From CAZSHX01 sp964606895 (GTDB lineage: Bacteria; Bacteroidota; Ignavibacteria; Kapaibacteriales; UBA2268), in the NCBI GenBank assembly GCA_964606895.1, contig CAZSHX010000089.1:1-16207 (forward strand): a stretch of 16,207 nt of DNA, given 5' to 3'. Position numbers and translations under genes: made by a program. The notes beneath the pieces are model-generated. The model was not told the DNA's origin, did not search any database, and saw only the letters and a program-made list of their open reading frames with translations. Below, one piece after another: positions 7,559 through 15,069 of the stretch. Position 1 is the stretch's first letter; each line of letters starts with the position of its first letter.

Positions 7559-7922
7559 ATTTTTTTTGTTTTAAATTCGTTTTTGATGATTTAATAATTG
7601 TAGTTAAAAGTTTTATCAATTCTTTCAAATCAGAGTATATTGAAACGAAATGCTTTTCTTCTATATAGTCAGATTCTTTGAGCAATCTCAACCAGTAATC
7701 AGTTTCATTTGCCTCTTTATTTGAAATAGAAAGCTTATGGATGAAATCTGGTTTGGATTCTGCTTGTATAGCTTCTTCAACCAAAGCTCCAATTGCGGTT
7801 CCGCTTCGCAGAAGTTGTTTCGACAAAATAAATTCTCTTTTTTCTTCAACAAGATATTTATAGAGTTTAACAATTCTCAAAGCAAACTGAAAACTTTTAT
7901 CTCTAACAGCATTATTACTCAC
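7557..7922 (-). CDS. Four-helix-bundle protein (S23/IVS family)
   Basis: The start is GTG 7922, preceded by AAAGGAAG at the right distance; no in-frame ATG exists nearby. The 121-residue protein has the family's signature order: KSFQFALRIVKLYKYL in helix 1, then SKQLLRSGTAIGALVEEA (the conserved LLRSG.SIG..V.EA turn), DFIHKLSISNKEANETDYWLRLL, and a last helix with LIKLLTTIIKS. The family was first known from 23S rRNA intervening sequences and also occurs with diversity-generating retroelements as a nucleic-acid-binding accessory; its job in restriction loci is unknown. It lies between hsdS and hsdM and is bounded on both sides by TTGACAATTG repeats. A degenerate copy of its 3' end follows it. 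It looks like an inserted unit rather than an original operon member. Confidence 0.9.
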   Translation of the reverse strand: MSNNAVRDKSFQFALRIVKLYKYLVEEKREFILSKQLLRSGTAIGALVEEAIQAESKPDFIHKLSISNKEANETDYWLRLLKESDYIEEKHFVSIYSDLKELIKLLTTIIKSSKTNLKQKK

Positions 7923-7953
7923 TTTTACTTCCTTTCTTCATTCTTTTGTTCTT

Positions 7954-7985
7954 CATTGTCAATTGTCAATTTTCAATTGTCAATT
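7954..7985. repeat. TTGACAATTG-type repeat forming the end of hsdS
   Basis: On the plus strand: ATTGTCAATTGTCAATTTTC and AATTGTCAATTT. On the minus strand it encodes the last HsdS residues KLTIEN and supplies its TGA stop (7966-7968), then continues towards the four-helix-bundle gene. The natural hsdS end may thus have been altered by the repeat. Confidence 0.75.
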
Positions 7986-9264
7986 TCTCCCGTCTTATTC
8001 TTTCTAACAGCACTTCTACTGGCTCATCTTCTGGATTCTGGGGAACAAGCCGTCCTTCAAATGCTTTCTTTAGGATGCTTTGGCGGAGGCTTTCGGCTTG
8101 CTTTAAGCTCAAATCTATTGTCTTTTCCAAGTTCTCTGCTTCTGAAAAACGGGTTTCGATTTCAGTTACGATGTGGTTTTGTTCTGAAAGAGGTGCAATT
8201 GGTAAAGTCATTAATCTAATATCTCGAATATTTAAATGAGGCGAAGTTGAACCGCCAATTTTAGGTTTATACTGCTTTACAAATTGAATAGATAATAAAA
8301 CATACACAAAGTATTTTGATAGGATTAATTGATTTGGTCTAAACATAATCATTCTTTGTCCCAAACACAAATCTACATTTTCAGGTACAATTAATGCAGT
8401 TCCGATAGTGCCTTCTCTTGAAAAGAATATATCACCATGAATTGGTTTTAATCTGCGAACCCTATCATTAAATGTATCATCAGAAACAAATCTTATCTTT
8501 TCGTATTTTATTTTATTTGGTTCAATACATGTTGTATCAACACAATATTTTCCATTTTCGGTAAATTTTGGAGTACTGTGTAAACAATCAACAATATCGC
8601 TTGATACTTCTTCTATGGAAAGTATTTTCCACCCCTCTGGCAATCCTGTTTCATTGTCAATTTTCAATTGTCCATTGTCAATTCCCAACCTTCCTTCAAA
8701 AGCATATTCCAAAACTGACTGCTTATAAGTCTTAATCTGCTCTTTAGCTTTTTTGAGTGCCGAAACTGCCGAATCAAGTTGGCTGAACAGCTCTTCGAGT
8801 TTCGCAACGATGCGGTGCTGTTCGGGAAGAGGAGGAAGAACTAAATCAATACCTTTCATTGAAGACTGATTGAGCTTTAATCTTGTTGTTCCAGTCACAT
8901 ATTTTGAATAATCTAAATGATTTAAACTGAAGTTTAAGAATTTATTTGAAAATAAGGATTTTAAAACATGAGCATGATTATTTACCCAAATTCTTCCTTT
9001 TACCAAATAAGATTTATTTTTATTAAAATCAAGGAAAGGTGCTCCGTCTTCACCTAAAAGTACAAATTCTCCATCTAATAAAAAACTATCAATCCATCCT
9101 ACTTGTCCTGTAGCTCCAAAATAGGGGAATAGTTCTGAATTAAACTTTCCTTGATTCCTCTTTTCTCTTTCTTCAGAATTAATTGGTTTTCTAAAAGTAT
9201 CGAGTATTTCGCAAACATCGCCAAGTTTAGCAATAGTCCAAAAAGGGGGGATGGGGTTAGTCAT
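7966..9264 (-). CDS. hsdS: Type I restriction-modification system specificity subunit HsdS
   Basis: It encodes the DNA-recognition subunit shared by the methylase and restriction complexes. The start is ATG 9264 (MTNPIPPFWTIAKLGDVCEI), overlapping the stop of the preceding gene by a few bases (ATGACTAA); a TTG 12 nt upstream is the alternative. The 432 residues contain two target-recognition domains, each followed by a conserved helical spacer: TRD1 ~1-145, spacer 1 (PPLPEQHRIVAKLEELFSQL ... SVLEYAFEGRL) ~146-200; TRD2 ~215-355, spacer 2 (APLSEQNHIVTEIETRFSEA ... SILKKAFEGRL) to the end. Between spacer 1 and TRD2 the linker GIDNGQLKIDNETG is encoded by a TTGACAATTG repeat, and the final KLTIEN comes from another copy. 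A C6 run lies within the first ten codons. The recognition sequence cannot be read from the protein. Confidence 0.95.
   Translation of the reverse strand: MTNPIPPFWTIAKLGDVCEILDTFRKPINSEEREKRNQGKFNSELFPYFGATGQVGWIDSFLLDGEFVLLGEDGAPFLDFNKNKSYLVKGRIWVNNHAHVLKSLFSNKFLNFSLNHLDYSKYVTGTTRLKLNQSSMKGIDLVLPPLPEQHRIVAKLEELFSQLDSAVSALKKAKEQIKTYKQSVLEYAFEGRLGIDNGQLKIDNETGLPEGWKILSIEEVSSDIVDCLHSTPKFTENGKYCVDTTCIEPNKIKYEKIRFVSDDTFNDRVRRLKPIHGDIFFSREGTIGTALIVPENVDLCLGQRMIMFRPNQLILSKYFVYVLLSIQFVKQYKPKIGGSTSPHLNIRDIRLMTLPIAPLSEQNHIVTEIETRFSEAENLEKTIDLSLKQAESLRQSILKKAFEGRLVPQNPEDEPVEVLLERIRREKLTIEN
8653..8684. repeat. TTGACAATTG-type repeat inserted in frame in hsdS
   Basis: Plus strand ATTGTCAATTTTCAATTGTC and CATTGTCAATTCC. 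It encodes IDNGQLKIDN in the linker between the two halves of HsdS, where length changes are tolerated and can shift the spacing of the recognised half-sites. Confidence 0.75.
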
Positions 9265-9754
9265 TGATTCTTGCAACAGCTACTGATAAATTCCATACAT
9301 CTAATTTATTGAAATTTAATTCAAAATCAATAACATAAAAATTATATTGATTGAATAATTCCTTTTTACGTAATAAAAGTTCTTCAAGCATTACTTTTTG
9401 TTCCTCATCAAATTTAAAAAGGTATATTGCATTGTCTATTTCCTTTTTTCTAACATCATCAGGGAATACAGCGATATTCCAAGCTATAATTGCAAAGCTC
9501 AATGATGATTCTATTTCAGCATTAGAGATTGATTCATCAATAAACGGTTTAGCGAAATCAATAATTATCTTTGAAGCTTTTTCTTTATGCGGGTTCTTTC
9601 TAAAGATAACCTTATCGTTGTTTATGGATTTATCAATCCTGGATATAAGCTTTTCGCTTGTACCATCTCTTTTAGCACTTTCAAGGGAATACTTTTTTTC
9701 CTTCATATATGCATCTTTATTTTTCTTTCTAATCAAATTTGATTTTATTGACAT
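9257..9754 (-). CDS. Unrecognised 165-residue protein between rloB and hsdS
   Basis: The start is ATG 9754; the stop at 9257 overlaps the hsdS start, so the two are translationally coupled. I do not recognise a named family. The first ~50 residues are strongly basic (IRKKNKDAYMKEKK, then KISRIDKS-like residues in SEKLISRIDKSINNDKVIFRKN). The middle is helical with a motif-like stretch KIIIDFAKPFIDE followed by SSLSFAIIAWNIAVFPDD. The rest is a charged helix and two strands (YNFYVIDFELNFNKLDVWNLSVAV). There is no signal peptide, membrane segment or obvious nuclease motif. The IDFAKPF...FAIIAWN pattern recalls small uncharacterised proteins I have seen beside SEC-C or toxin-like genes, but that is only an impression. 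Its position inside the operon suggests a defence accessory or a small regulator. Confidence 0.75.
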   Translation of the reverse strand: MSIKSNLIRKKNKDAYMKEKKYSLESAKRDGTSEKLISRIDKSINNDKVIFRKNPHKEKASKIIIDFAKPFIDESISNAEIESSLSFAIIAWNIAVFPDDVRKKEIDNAIYLFKFDEEQKVMLEELLLRKKELFNQYNFYVIDFELNFNKLDVWNLSVAVARIND

Positions 9755-9832
9755 TTTAGCCCAAAATTTAGATATATAAAATTTAACATCCCTTGGAAAA
9801 GTAACCCAAGCTTTTTTCTTCTAATTCTTCTT

Positions 9833-10459
9833 TCATAATAATGACTTTTCCAGAATGAAATATTTTCTAATTTCATCAACGAGTATATGAACTGTACTTG
9901 AGGATTCTTCCCGTGCTGGATTTCTTGGTTCATCGTAACTTGATAATATTTTTTCAGCATTATTTATGGCATCAGGAATTTTAGATTCAATCAATGCACA
10001 AATTTTATTTATACATTTTTTTTCATTTTTCAAGTACTCAAATCCCAAAAGGTCAGTTAACCTTTTTTTATATTCTTTACGATGCAATTGCCCATGAAAT
10101 CTTTCGAAGTGGAGAATTAACCAATATTCAAATGCCTGATTAGAATATGCTACATGCCATTTTTTCTTCTTCGCATAAAGGATGGCACTATTAAAACTTT
10201 CATCTGAATTCTCATCTTTATCAAAAACAAGCCAACATTCATCATAGTCGTTGCTGATGTTTGAATACTGATTTATAGCCTGTTTAGCAAGTTTAAAAGC
10301 ATCTGTTTCTTTAATATTCAGAATCTTAATATCAAGGGAGTTTATTCTATGACTATTTCTGAAATAACGGAAATATTCAGGCTCAGTAACTTCACCCTGC
10401 GTAACAATTAGAATAGATTTTTTCACATTACGATTTCTTAATATCCGTCTGGGCTTCAT
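9833..10459 (-). CDS. rloB: RloB family protein (TOPRIM-like, AbiLii-type)
   Basis: The 208-residue protein starts at ATG 10459, overlapping the rloA stop by ATGA. The family features are clear: KSILIVTQGEVTEPEYF (residues 15-30, E23/E26), LVFDKDE (D80, D82) and AYSNQAFEYWLILHFE (104-119), then a C-terminal TVHILVDEI. An acidic residue after the first strand plus a DxD after a later strand is the arrangement of TOPRIM nucleases, so metal-dependent nucleic-acid cleavage is the likely activity, although that is family inference. RloB always seems to travel with the ATPase RloA; as I recall, the lactococcal phage-abortive pair AbiLi/AbiLii is of this type and PARIS uses a similar ATPase plus TOPRIM logic. 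Here it likely forms a second phage-defence effector inside the type I locus. Confidence 0.9.
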   Translation of the reverse strand: MKPRRILRNRNVKKSILIVTQGEVTEPEYFRYFRNSHRINSLDIKILNIKETDAFKLAKQAINQYSNISNDYDECWLVFDKDENSDESFNSAILYAKKKKWHVAYSNQAFEYWLILHFERFHGQLHRKEYKKRLTDLLGFEYLKNEKKCINKICALIESKIPDAINNAEKILSSYDEPRNPAREESSSTVHILVDEIRKYFILEKSLL

Positions 10460-11757
10460 AACTTATCCGCAATAACTTCAAAATTATCCAACCTGCCCAA
10501 AAAGGGTACCGCACCATATTTTCCTAATAGATAATTTTTTTCGAAAGCTTCATCATTTCGAACTTTCTTTTTATCTTTTTCAAAATCAGCAAGTGAGAAT
10601 AAATCGGTTGAACCATAAGAATTTTTTTCTGTTAGCCATATTTGGTCTCTTCTAAATACTTTAGTACTAAAAAGTGATGTATTATGTGTAGTAAAAATCA
10701 ACTGTGCGTTTTTGGGATTTGAATCTTTGCTATGAAATAACTCGACAATTTTCAGAACCAATAAAGGATGTAATTTTGTATCCAATTCATCTACAATTAA
10801 AGAATAACCGTGTGTTAGGCAGTCTAAGACAGGACCAGCAATATGAAAAAATTTATTCGTACCTTCTGATTCCTGAAAAGACAAGTTAAAAGGATACTGA
10901 CCAACAATATTGTTGTTCTTATCATAAATATTTTTGAGAAATAAAACATCTGGAATTTTTTGTTTTTGACGTTCAATTTTAAATTCAGTATTTTTCGATA
11001 AATTAGCATGGAAAGTAACATTCTCGCCATCAACAATAATTCTACGAATATCTTCAATAGAGAAATCGGCAAAATTCAAAAGTTCTAACGTTTTGTCTTT
11101 AATAATAGGATTATCAAGAGTGTTAATTGTAAATTCTCTATATACTTCATCTTTAATACCAGAAATGATTCTCAAATCAGAAAGTGCATCAAGAAAATCA
11201 GCAGCAATTCCTTCATTAAATTGGGCAGATTTTGAAAGCAGTAATGAATTTTTTGGAATCATCTTCCGTGTTTTTAACTCATTCATGATTTTGAATTTCT
11301 TTTGAATATCAAATTCCATCTTATCACGTTTAAAAACAGGTGCTTCCCTTTCATGCTTTACGTAAAGCCATTCTTTGAGAATTTCAGTAGAATTAAGTTC
11401 GAACCCATATCTGTAATAACATGAATTTTTAAATATTATTATCTCAAATGAACATGGTACATCACTCATTTCTGAAGATAAAAGATAGGGTTGAATCGGT
11501 ATTAAATCCTTTTCGGTTATAAATTTTGATTGATTGATATGATTAATAAAAAAAGCTAGAGAATTTATGAAATTTGATTTCCCACTTGCATTTGCACCGT
11601 AAATTACTGCTGACTTTAATAAATTGGTATTTTTTTCAACAGAAAAGCAGTTGTTTTTAAATAATAGATTTTTTTCTCTTAGCGGTGCTTCCACCATACT
11701 AAAAGTTACTTTGTCTTTAAAAGACAAGAAATTCGTAATTGAAAATTCTATTAACAT
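10456..11757 (-). CDS. rloA: RloA family AAA/SMC-type ATPase (AbiLi-like)
   Basis: The 433-residue ATPase starts at ATG 11757. It begins MLIEFSITNFLSFKD, typical of AAA_15/AAA_21 proteins. Walker A is GANASGKSN (54-62), a signature-like loop is FQESEGTNKFF (294-304), Walker B with the catalytic glutamate position is SLIVDELDTKLHP (319-331), and the H-loop is THN (357-359). It ends with the family's KYGAVPFLG box. The gene lies 108 nt after hsdR and has a good Bacteroidota promoter in the gap, so it can be transcribed apart from hsdR. It overlaps rloB by four bases, so both are made together. In related systems the ATPase senses infection or DNA structure and controls its TOPRIM partner; that role is inferred here. 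The name comes from R-linked ORFs in Campylobacter type I loci. Confidence 0.9.
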   Translation of the reverse strand: MLIEFSITNFLSFKDKVTFSMVEAPLREKNLLFKNNCFSVEKNTNLLKSAVIYGANASGKSNFINSLAFFINHINQSKFITEKDLIPIQPYLLSSEMSDVPCSFEIIIFKNSCYYRYGFELNSTEILKEWLYVKHEREAPVFKRDKMEFDIQKKFKIMNELKTRKMIPKNSLLLSKSAQFNEGIAADFLDALSDLRIISGIKDEVYREFTINTLDNPIIKDKTLELLNFADFSIEDIRRIIVDGENVTFHANLSKNTEFKIERQKQKIPDVLFLKNIYDKNNNIVGQYPFNLSFQESEGTNKFFHIAGPVLDCLTHGYSLIVDELDTKLHPLLVLKIVELFHSKDSNPKNAQLIFTTHNTSLFSTKVFRRDQIWLTEKNSYGSTDLFSLADFEKDKKKVRNDEAFEKNYLLGKYGAVPFLGRLDNFEVIADKL

Positions 11758-11786
11758 CTTAATGCCTTATTATTGTGAAATATTCT

Positions 11787-11818
11787 CAAATATACCATAT
11801 AAACGACAAAAATACAAA
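11787..11818 (-). promoter_or_regulatory. Bacteroidota-type promoter for rloA
   Basis: On the minus strand TTTG (11818-11815), 20 nt, then TATATTTG (11794-11787) match the consensus TTTG-N19-21-TAnnTTTG exactly. The expected start of transcription is about 20-25 nt before ATG 11757. The -33 box is part of a perfect 12-bp palindrome, CAAATATATTTG (11815-11826), which could be an operator. Confidence 0.65.
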
Positions 11819-11865
11819 TATATTTGACATATTTTGTGATATTTCCTCATAATTATCATCTTACA

Positions 11866-14622
11866 CTACGCCACCATTTCCGTATTCATTTCTTCTAAAA
11901 CTTTTTCCAAATCACTGCCGAAGAGCGTCCAAACCTTGATTAGTCCGCCATGCTCGGCAAACGGTGTATTGTCGAAATCACTCCGTTCAATATTCACTGA
12001 CGAAATGATATGGTCTTTTATCATTCTCAACCATTCCGTCTGCTCTTCATTAAACTGAATATTTCCTGCATTCTTCTTGAAAATCCATTCCTTGAAGTTC
12101 CTGTTCACAATGTCGCTGTATGGATAAAGCTCCGAGTCAATGCCAAGTTCAAACCTAAGCAAAGAAATAATATCCGTCAAGGTTCTTTTGATGCTTTTTC
12201 CATTCACTTTGTAACCGTGTATCTGCTCATAAGCCCACCAGAGCCTGTCTATCGTTATCAGGTTAGGCGGCTTTTGAATCATCTCGCTAAGCTCTTTAAT
12301 CATCTTAAAACTCAGCTCACGTCTTCTGTATGGTTGACTATAGAATATCCTAAGAGCTATAACTTCATCCTTGTTTTCTTCGATGAACTTTTTGAAAGAA
12401 TCAATTGTTGCTTGTGCTTTCTCCTTTGCTTTTTCGTCGAAACCTGCGAAAATCAATTTGTCAAGGTTCTGATTGTCCATAATCTGGTCGTGAACCTGTC
12501 TGCAAGTTTCAAGGTATTCCCTAAGTTCTGGCTTATTGAATGGCATGCAAGCATCTTTCACCAATTGACAATTAGCAATTGACAATTGATAATTGTTTTT
12601 TTCTTCATCATTCATTGTAAGCAGTTCTGATTCATCTTTCAATTCAGGATTAACATCTGGATTATAAGCATTAAGCAAATCATTAGTCAAAGTGCTAATC
12701 CTCTTGCCACCAGTCAATTCTGCAATTTTGTTCCGTTCCTCGTTGCTTATCTGCCTGTCAATCCTTGCCAAACGGTTAGCAAGTGAAGTTACGGTATCTT
12801 CGTCACGCTGTCCGAGAGCCACTCCAAGCAACAAATCTTTCAAAGGAACTGACTTTTTTCTTTCCAGAGGTCTTGAATCTGTTTTGATTGATTTGCAGAC
12901 ACCGACAGCATCAATTATTACAAAATGAGTTTTATTCGTTGTTGCCGATGGAGTAACCGTCCTCAAGGCATCCATGTCAAGAGTTCTGGTTCCACGTCCC
13001 TTCATCTGCTCAAAGTAGTTCTTGCTTTTCACATCCCTCATGAACAAAAGACATTCAATCGGTTTGACATCAGTTCCTGTGGCAATCATATCAACCGTAA
13101 CTGCAATTCTCGGATAGTAAGAAGTACGAAACGATTTGAGCAGAGTGCTTGGTAAGTCTGCATTGTAAGTTATCTTCTTGCAAAATTTATTTTCCTCGCC
13201 AAATTCTTCTAAAATGATATGAATAATATCATCAGCATGATTATCTGTTTTGGCAAATATCAGGGTTTTCGGAACTTCTTGTCGGTTCGGGAAAATTTCA
13301 GATTGAATCGAATCTTTGAATGTCCTGATAATTTTTCGAATCTGGCTTTTATTAACTATTTCCCTATCGAGTTGAGTAGGTTTGTAAGTAATATCTTCAT
13401 CAAGTTGAGTCCATCGCTTTTTCCTGTCTAACTTGCTCCGAGTTTCAACATAATCTTTAATGATTACTCCGCCTTTGCTTGAGATTTCTGTTTCGATTGT
13501 ATAAACATCATAGCCAACATTCACACCGTCGGCAACTGCCTTTTCATGCGAATATTCGCTAACAATATTTTCATTGAAAAAAGCATAAGTTCTGGCATCA
13601 GGTGTAGCCGTCAATCCGATGATGAAACTGTCGAAGTAATCAAGAACCTGTTTCCAAAGATTGTAGATTGAACGGTGGCATTCGTCAACTACTATAAAAT
13701 CAAAGAAATCTAACGGAATCTGTTGATTGTAGAAAACTTCCTTTGGTCTATCATCCTTCAATTGAACTTCGTTCAGGGAGGTTTGCTCAGCACTTTCATC
13801 AAGTTCCTCATTTGAAAGAATTGAATACATCCTCTGAATGGTGGAAATGCAAACCTGACTGTTTTTATCAACGTAATTAGAACTCAATCTTTGAACATTG
13901 TAAAGCTCGGTAAATTTTCTATTGTCATCAGGTGGAGTAAAAGCCTGAAATTCTTGCTGTGCCTGTTCGCCAAGATTCTTTGTATCCACAAGGAATAGTA
14001 TTCTTTGAGCACCAGCAAATCGAAGTAAACGATAAATCGAAGTAATAGCGGTGAAAGTCTTTCCACTTCCCGTAGCCATTTGAATGAGGGCTTTCGGTTT
14101 AGCATCGGCAAAAGATTCTTCAAGATTGTTGATTGCTATGAACTGACAATCCCTAAGATTATTTAATTCAAGCTTTGGGATATGCTGTAATTTATGTCTT
14201 AAAGAGGTGACATTTTTTATCCACTCTTTCAATGTTTCAGGTCGGTGAAATGAGAATACTTCTCTTGAACGTGGTTTGGGGTCTCTGTAATCTGCAAAGT
14301 GAGTTTCTTTGCCAGTAGATTCGTAAACAAATGGAAGCGGTTCATGATTCATAAACCACTTTAATTTCCCCATAGCATACCTTACAGACTGTTCATGGAC
14401 TGAAGTCAGGATTGTACCCTCCTTTTTGGCTTCGATGACACCAACAGGCTTGCAATCAACAAATAGCATGTAATCGGCTTCACCAGAATCAGTCGGGTAT
14501 TCACGAACGGCAATACCAAGACTTGCAGATAGATTTAACTGTCTGTAATCCTGAATAATCCAGCCAGTTTGAACAAGCTGATTATCAATATTCTGTCTTG
14601 CTAATTGCTCTGGAGATAACAT
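11866..14622 (-). CDS. hsdR: Type I restriction-modification system endonuclease/translocase subunit HsdR
   Basis: It encodes the motor and cleavage subunit: with HsdM and HsdS it binds unmethylated sites, pulls in DNA with ATP and cuts far away. The 918 residues are a normal length. The N-terminal nuclease domain has D50 and the E64-A-K66 motif (VIEAKKEG). The SF2 helicase core has Walker A MATGSGKTF (182-190), VVDECH (311-316), GLTATP (336-341), motif V DMIATGTDVKP (511-521) and motif VI QMKGRGTRT (539-547). The C-terminal EcoEI-R type domain starts near 690. ATG 14622 is the only good start; GGTGGAAG lies 11-18 nt upstream. At ~676-688 the linker NNYQLSIANCQL is encoded by a TTGACAATTG repeat, between the helicase and the C-terminal domain, probably harmless. 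Confidence 0.95.
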   Translation of the reverse strand: MLSPEQLARQNIDNQLVQTGWIIQDYRQLNLSASLGIAVREYPTDSGEADYMLFVDCKPVGVIEAKKEGTILTSVHEQSVRYAMGKLKWFMNHEPLPFVYESTGKETHFADYRDPKPRSREVFSFHRPETLKEWIKNVTSLRHKLQHIPKLELNNLRDCQFIAINNLEESFADAKPKALIQMATGSGKTFTAITSIYRLLRFAGAQRILFLVDTKNLGEQAQQEFQAFTPPDDNRKFTELYNVQRLSSNYVDKNSQVCISTIQRMYSILSNEELDESAEQTSLNEVQLKDDRPKEVFYNQQIPLDFFDFIVVDECHRSIYNLWKQVLDYFDSFIIGLTATPDARTYAFFNENIVSEYSHEKAVADGVNVGYDVYTIETEISSKGGVIIKDYVETRSKLDRKKRWTQLDEDITYKPTQLDREIVNKSQIRKIIRTFKDSIQSEIFPNRQEVPKTLIFAKTDNHADDIIHIILEEFGEENKFCKKITYNADLPSTLLKSFRTSYYPRIAVTVDMIATGTDVKPIECLLFMRDVKSKNYFEQMKGRGTRTLDMDALRTVTPSATTNKTHFVIIDAVGVCKSIKTDSRPLERKKSVPLKDLLLGVALGQRDEDTVTSLANRLARIDRQISNEERNKIAELTGGKRISTLTNDLLNAYNPDVNPELKDESELLTMNDEEKNNYQLSIANCQLVKDACMPFNKPELREYLETCRQVHDQIMDNQNLDKLIFAGFDEKAKEKAQATIDSFKKFIEENKDEVIALRIFYSQPYRRRELSFKMIKELSEMIQKPPNLITIDRLWWAYEQIHGYKVNGKSIKRTLTDIISLLRFELGIDSELYPYSDIVNRNFKEWIFKKNAGNIQFNEEQTEWLRMIKDHIISSVNIERSDFDNTPFAEHGGLIKVWTLFGSDLEKVLEEMNTEMVA
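12562..12595. repeat. TTGACAATTG-type repeat inserted in frame in hsdR
   Basis: CAATTGACAATTAGCAATTG followed by ACAATTGATAATTG on the plus strand, read on the minus strand as NYQLSIANCQL. It lies at a domain boundary of HsdR, in an AT-rich, Glu/Asn-rich linker. Confidence 0.75.
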
Positions 14623-14908
14623 TTCATTTCAATTTACTTCCACCAAATAAGAAATTACAAAAAAATATATTCAAAACCTAAAAATTGTTAAAAAAAACAT
14701 GATACAGTTTTCAAAAAGGAAAGAGTGAAAACTGCTCGAGAAGTTAGAATTCAAACAAAATCAATTCTCGTAAAATACCCTGTCTTACATCGTAAATGTA
14801 TTGTTAGTTTTACCTGCTCCGATATTGAATATTTGTTGCCGGAACAAATCTGGCTAATTGATTATCTGGTTCTGCATTTCTGAAATAAATTATTTTCAGC
14901 TTTGAAGT

Positions 14909-14936
14909 AAGCCCTCCGCTGGTGAGCGGAGAGCTT
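14909..14936. repeat. GC-rich hairpin between hsdR and the DUF4160-like gene
   Basis: AAGC, c, CTCCGCT, loop GGTG, AGCGGAG, a, GCTT: an 11-bp stem with one mismatch. No T-run follows on either strand, so a simple terminator is doubtful. It may be a small palindromic repeat. Confidence 0.5.
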
Positions 14937-15033
14937 AAACGAATTATCAGCCTTTTAAATATTTAATAATCTCATTTTCAGCAACACAACCCAAAATCGG
15001 ATCGCCTAAACTGCCAGATTTAGTCACTCACCG

Positions 15034-15057
15034 CCCCGAAAGTTTCTGCTTTCGGGG
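15034..15057 (-). terminator. Strong hairpin just after the DUF4160-like gene
   Basis: CCCCGAAAG, six-base loop, CTTTCGGGG: nine perfect pairs, 12 nt after the stop at 15070. The position suits transcript termination or mRNA end protection. The classical U-run is missing on both strands, so it may instead be a palindromic repeat. Confidence 0.5.
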
Positions 15058-15069
15058 TGAAAAGAATCG

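Larger units (their letters stand above)
14623..15069. other. Intergenic stretch upstream of hsdR, with hairpins and possible gene remnants
   Basis: No confident gene in 447 bp. Next to hsdR it is AT-rich and must contain the hsdR promoter, but no clean consensus was found. An imperfect palindrome (AACT, g, CTCGAG, a, AGTT; 14730-14745) lies ~110 bp before the hsdR start and might be an operator. The section 14770-14880 is less AT-rich and non-repetitive, with short minus-strand frames that look like broken coding sequence. A 26-codon GTG frame (15027 to 14947) gives GSLGDPILGCVAENEIIKYL near its end, possibly a fragment. Two hairpins are listed separately. Confidence 0.6.

Noticed and set aside
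7737..8239. Plus-strand frames of 160 and 97 codons opposite hsdS and the four-helix-bundle gene.
   Set aside because: They are antisense shadows, with Ser/Leu/Phe-rich low-quality protein; the minus-strand genes have clear family motifs.
9783..9836. A 17-residue ATG frame (MKEELEEKSLGYFSKGC) overlapping the rloB stop by ATGA.
   Set aside because: Too short, no similarity to neighbours, and the gap it fills is only 77 nt. Possibly a leftover, but not supportable as a gene.
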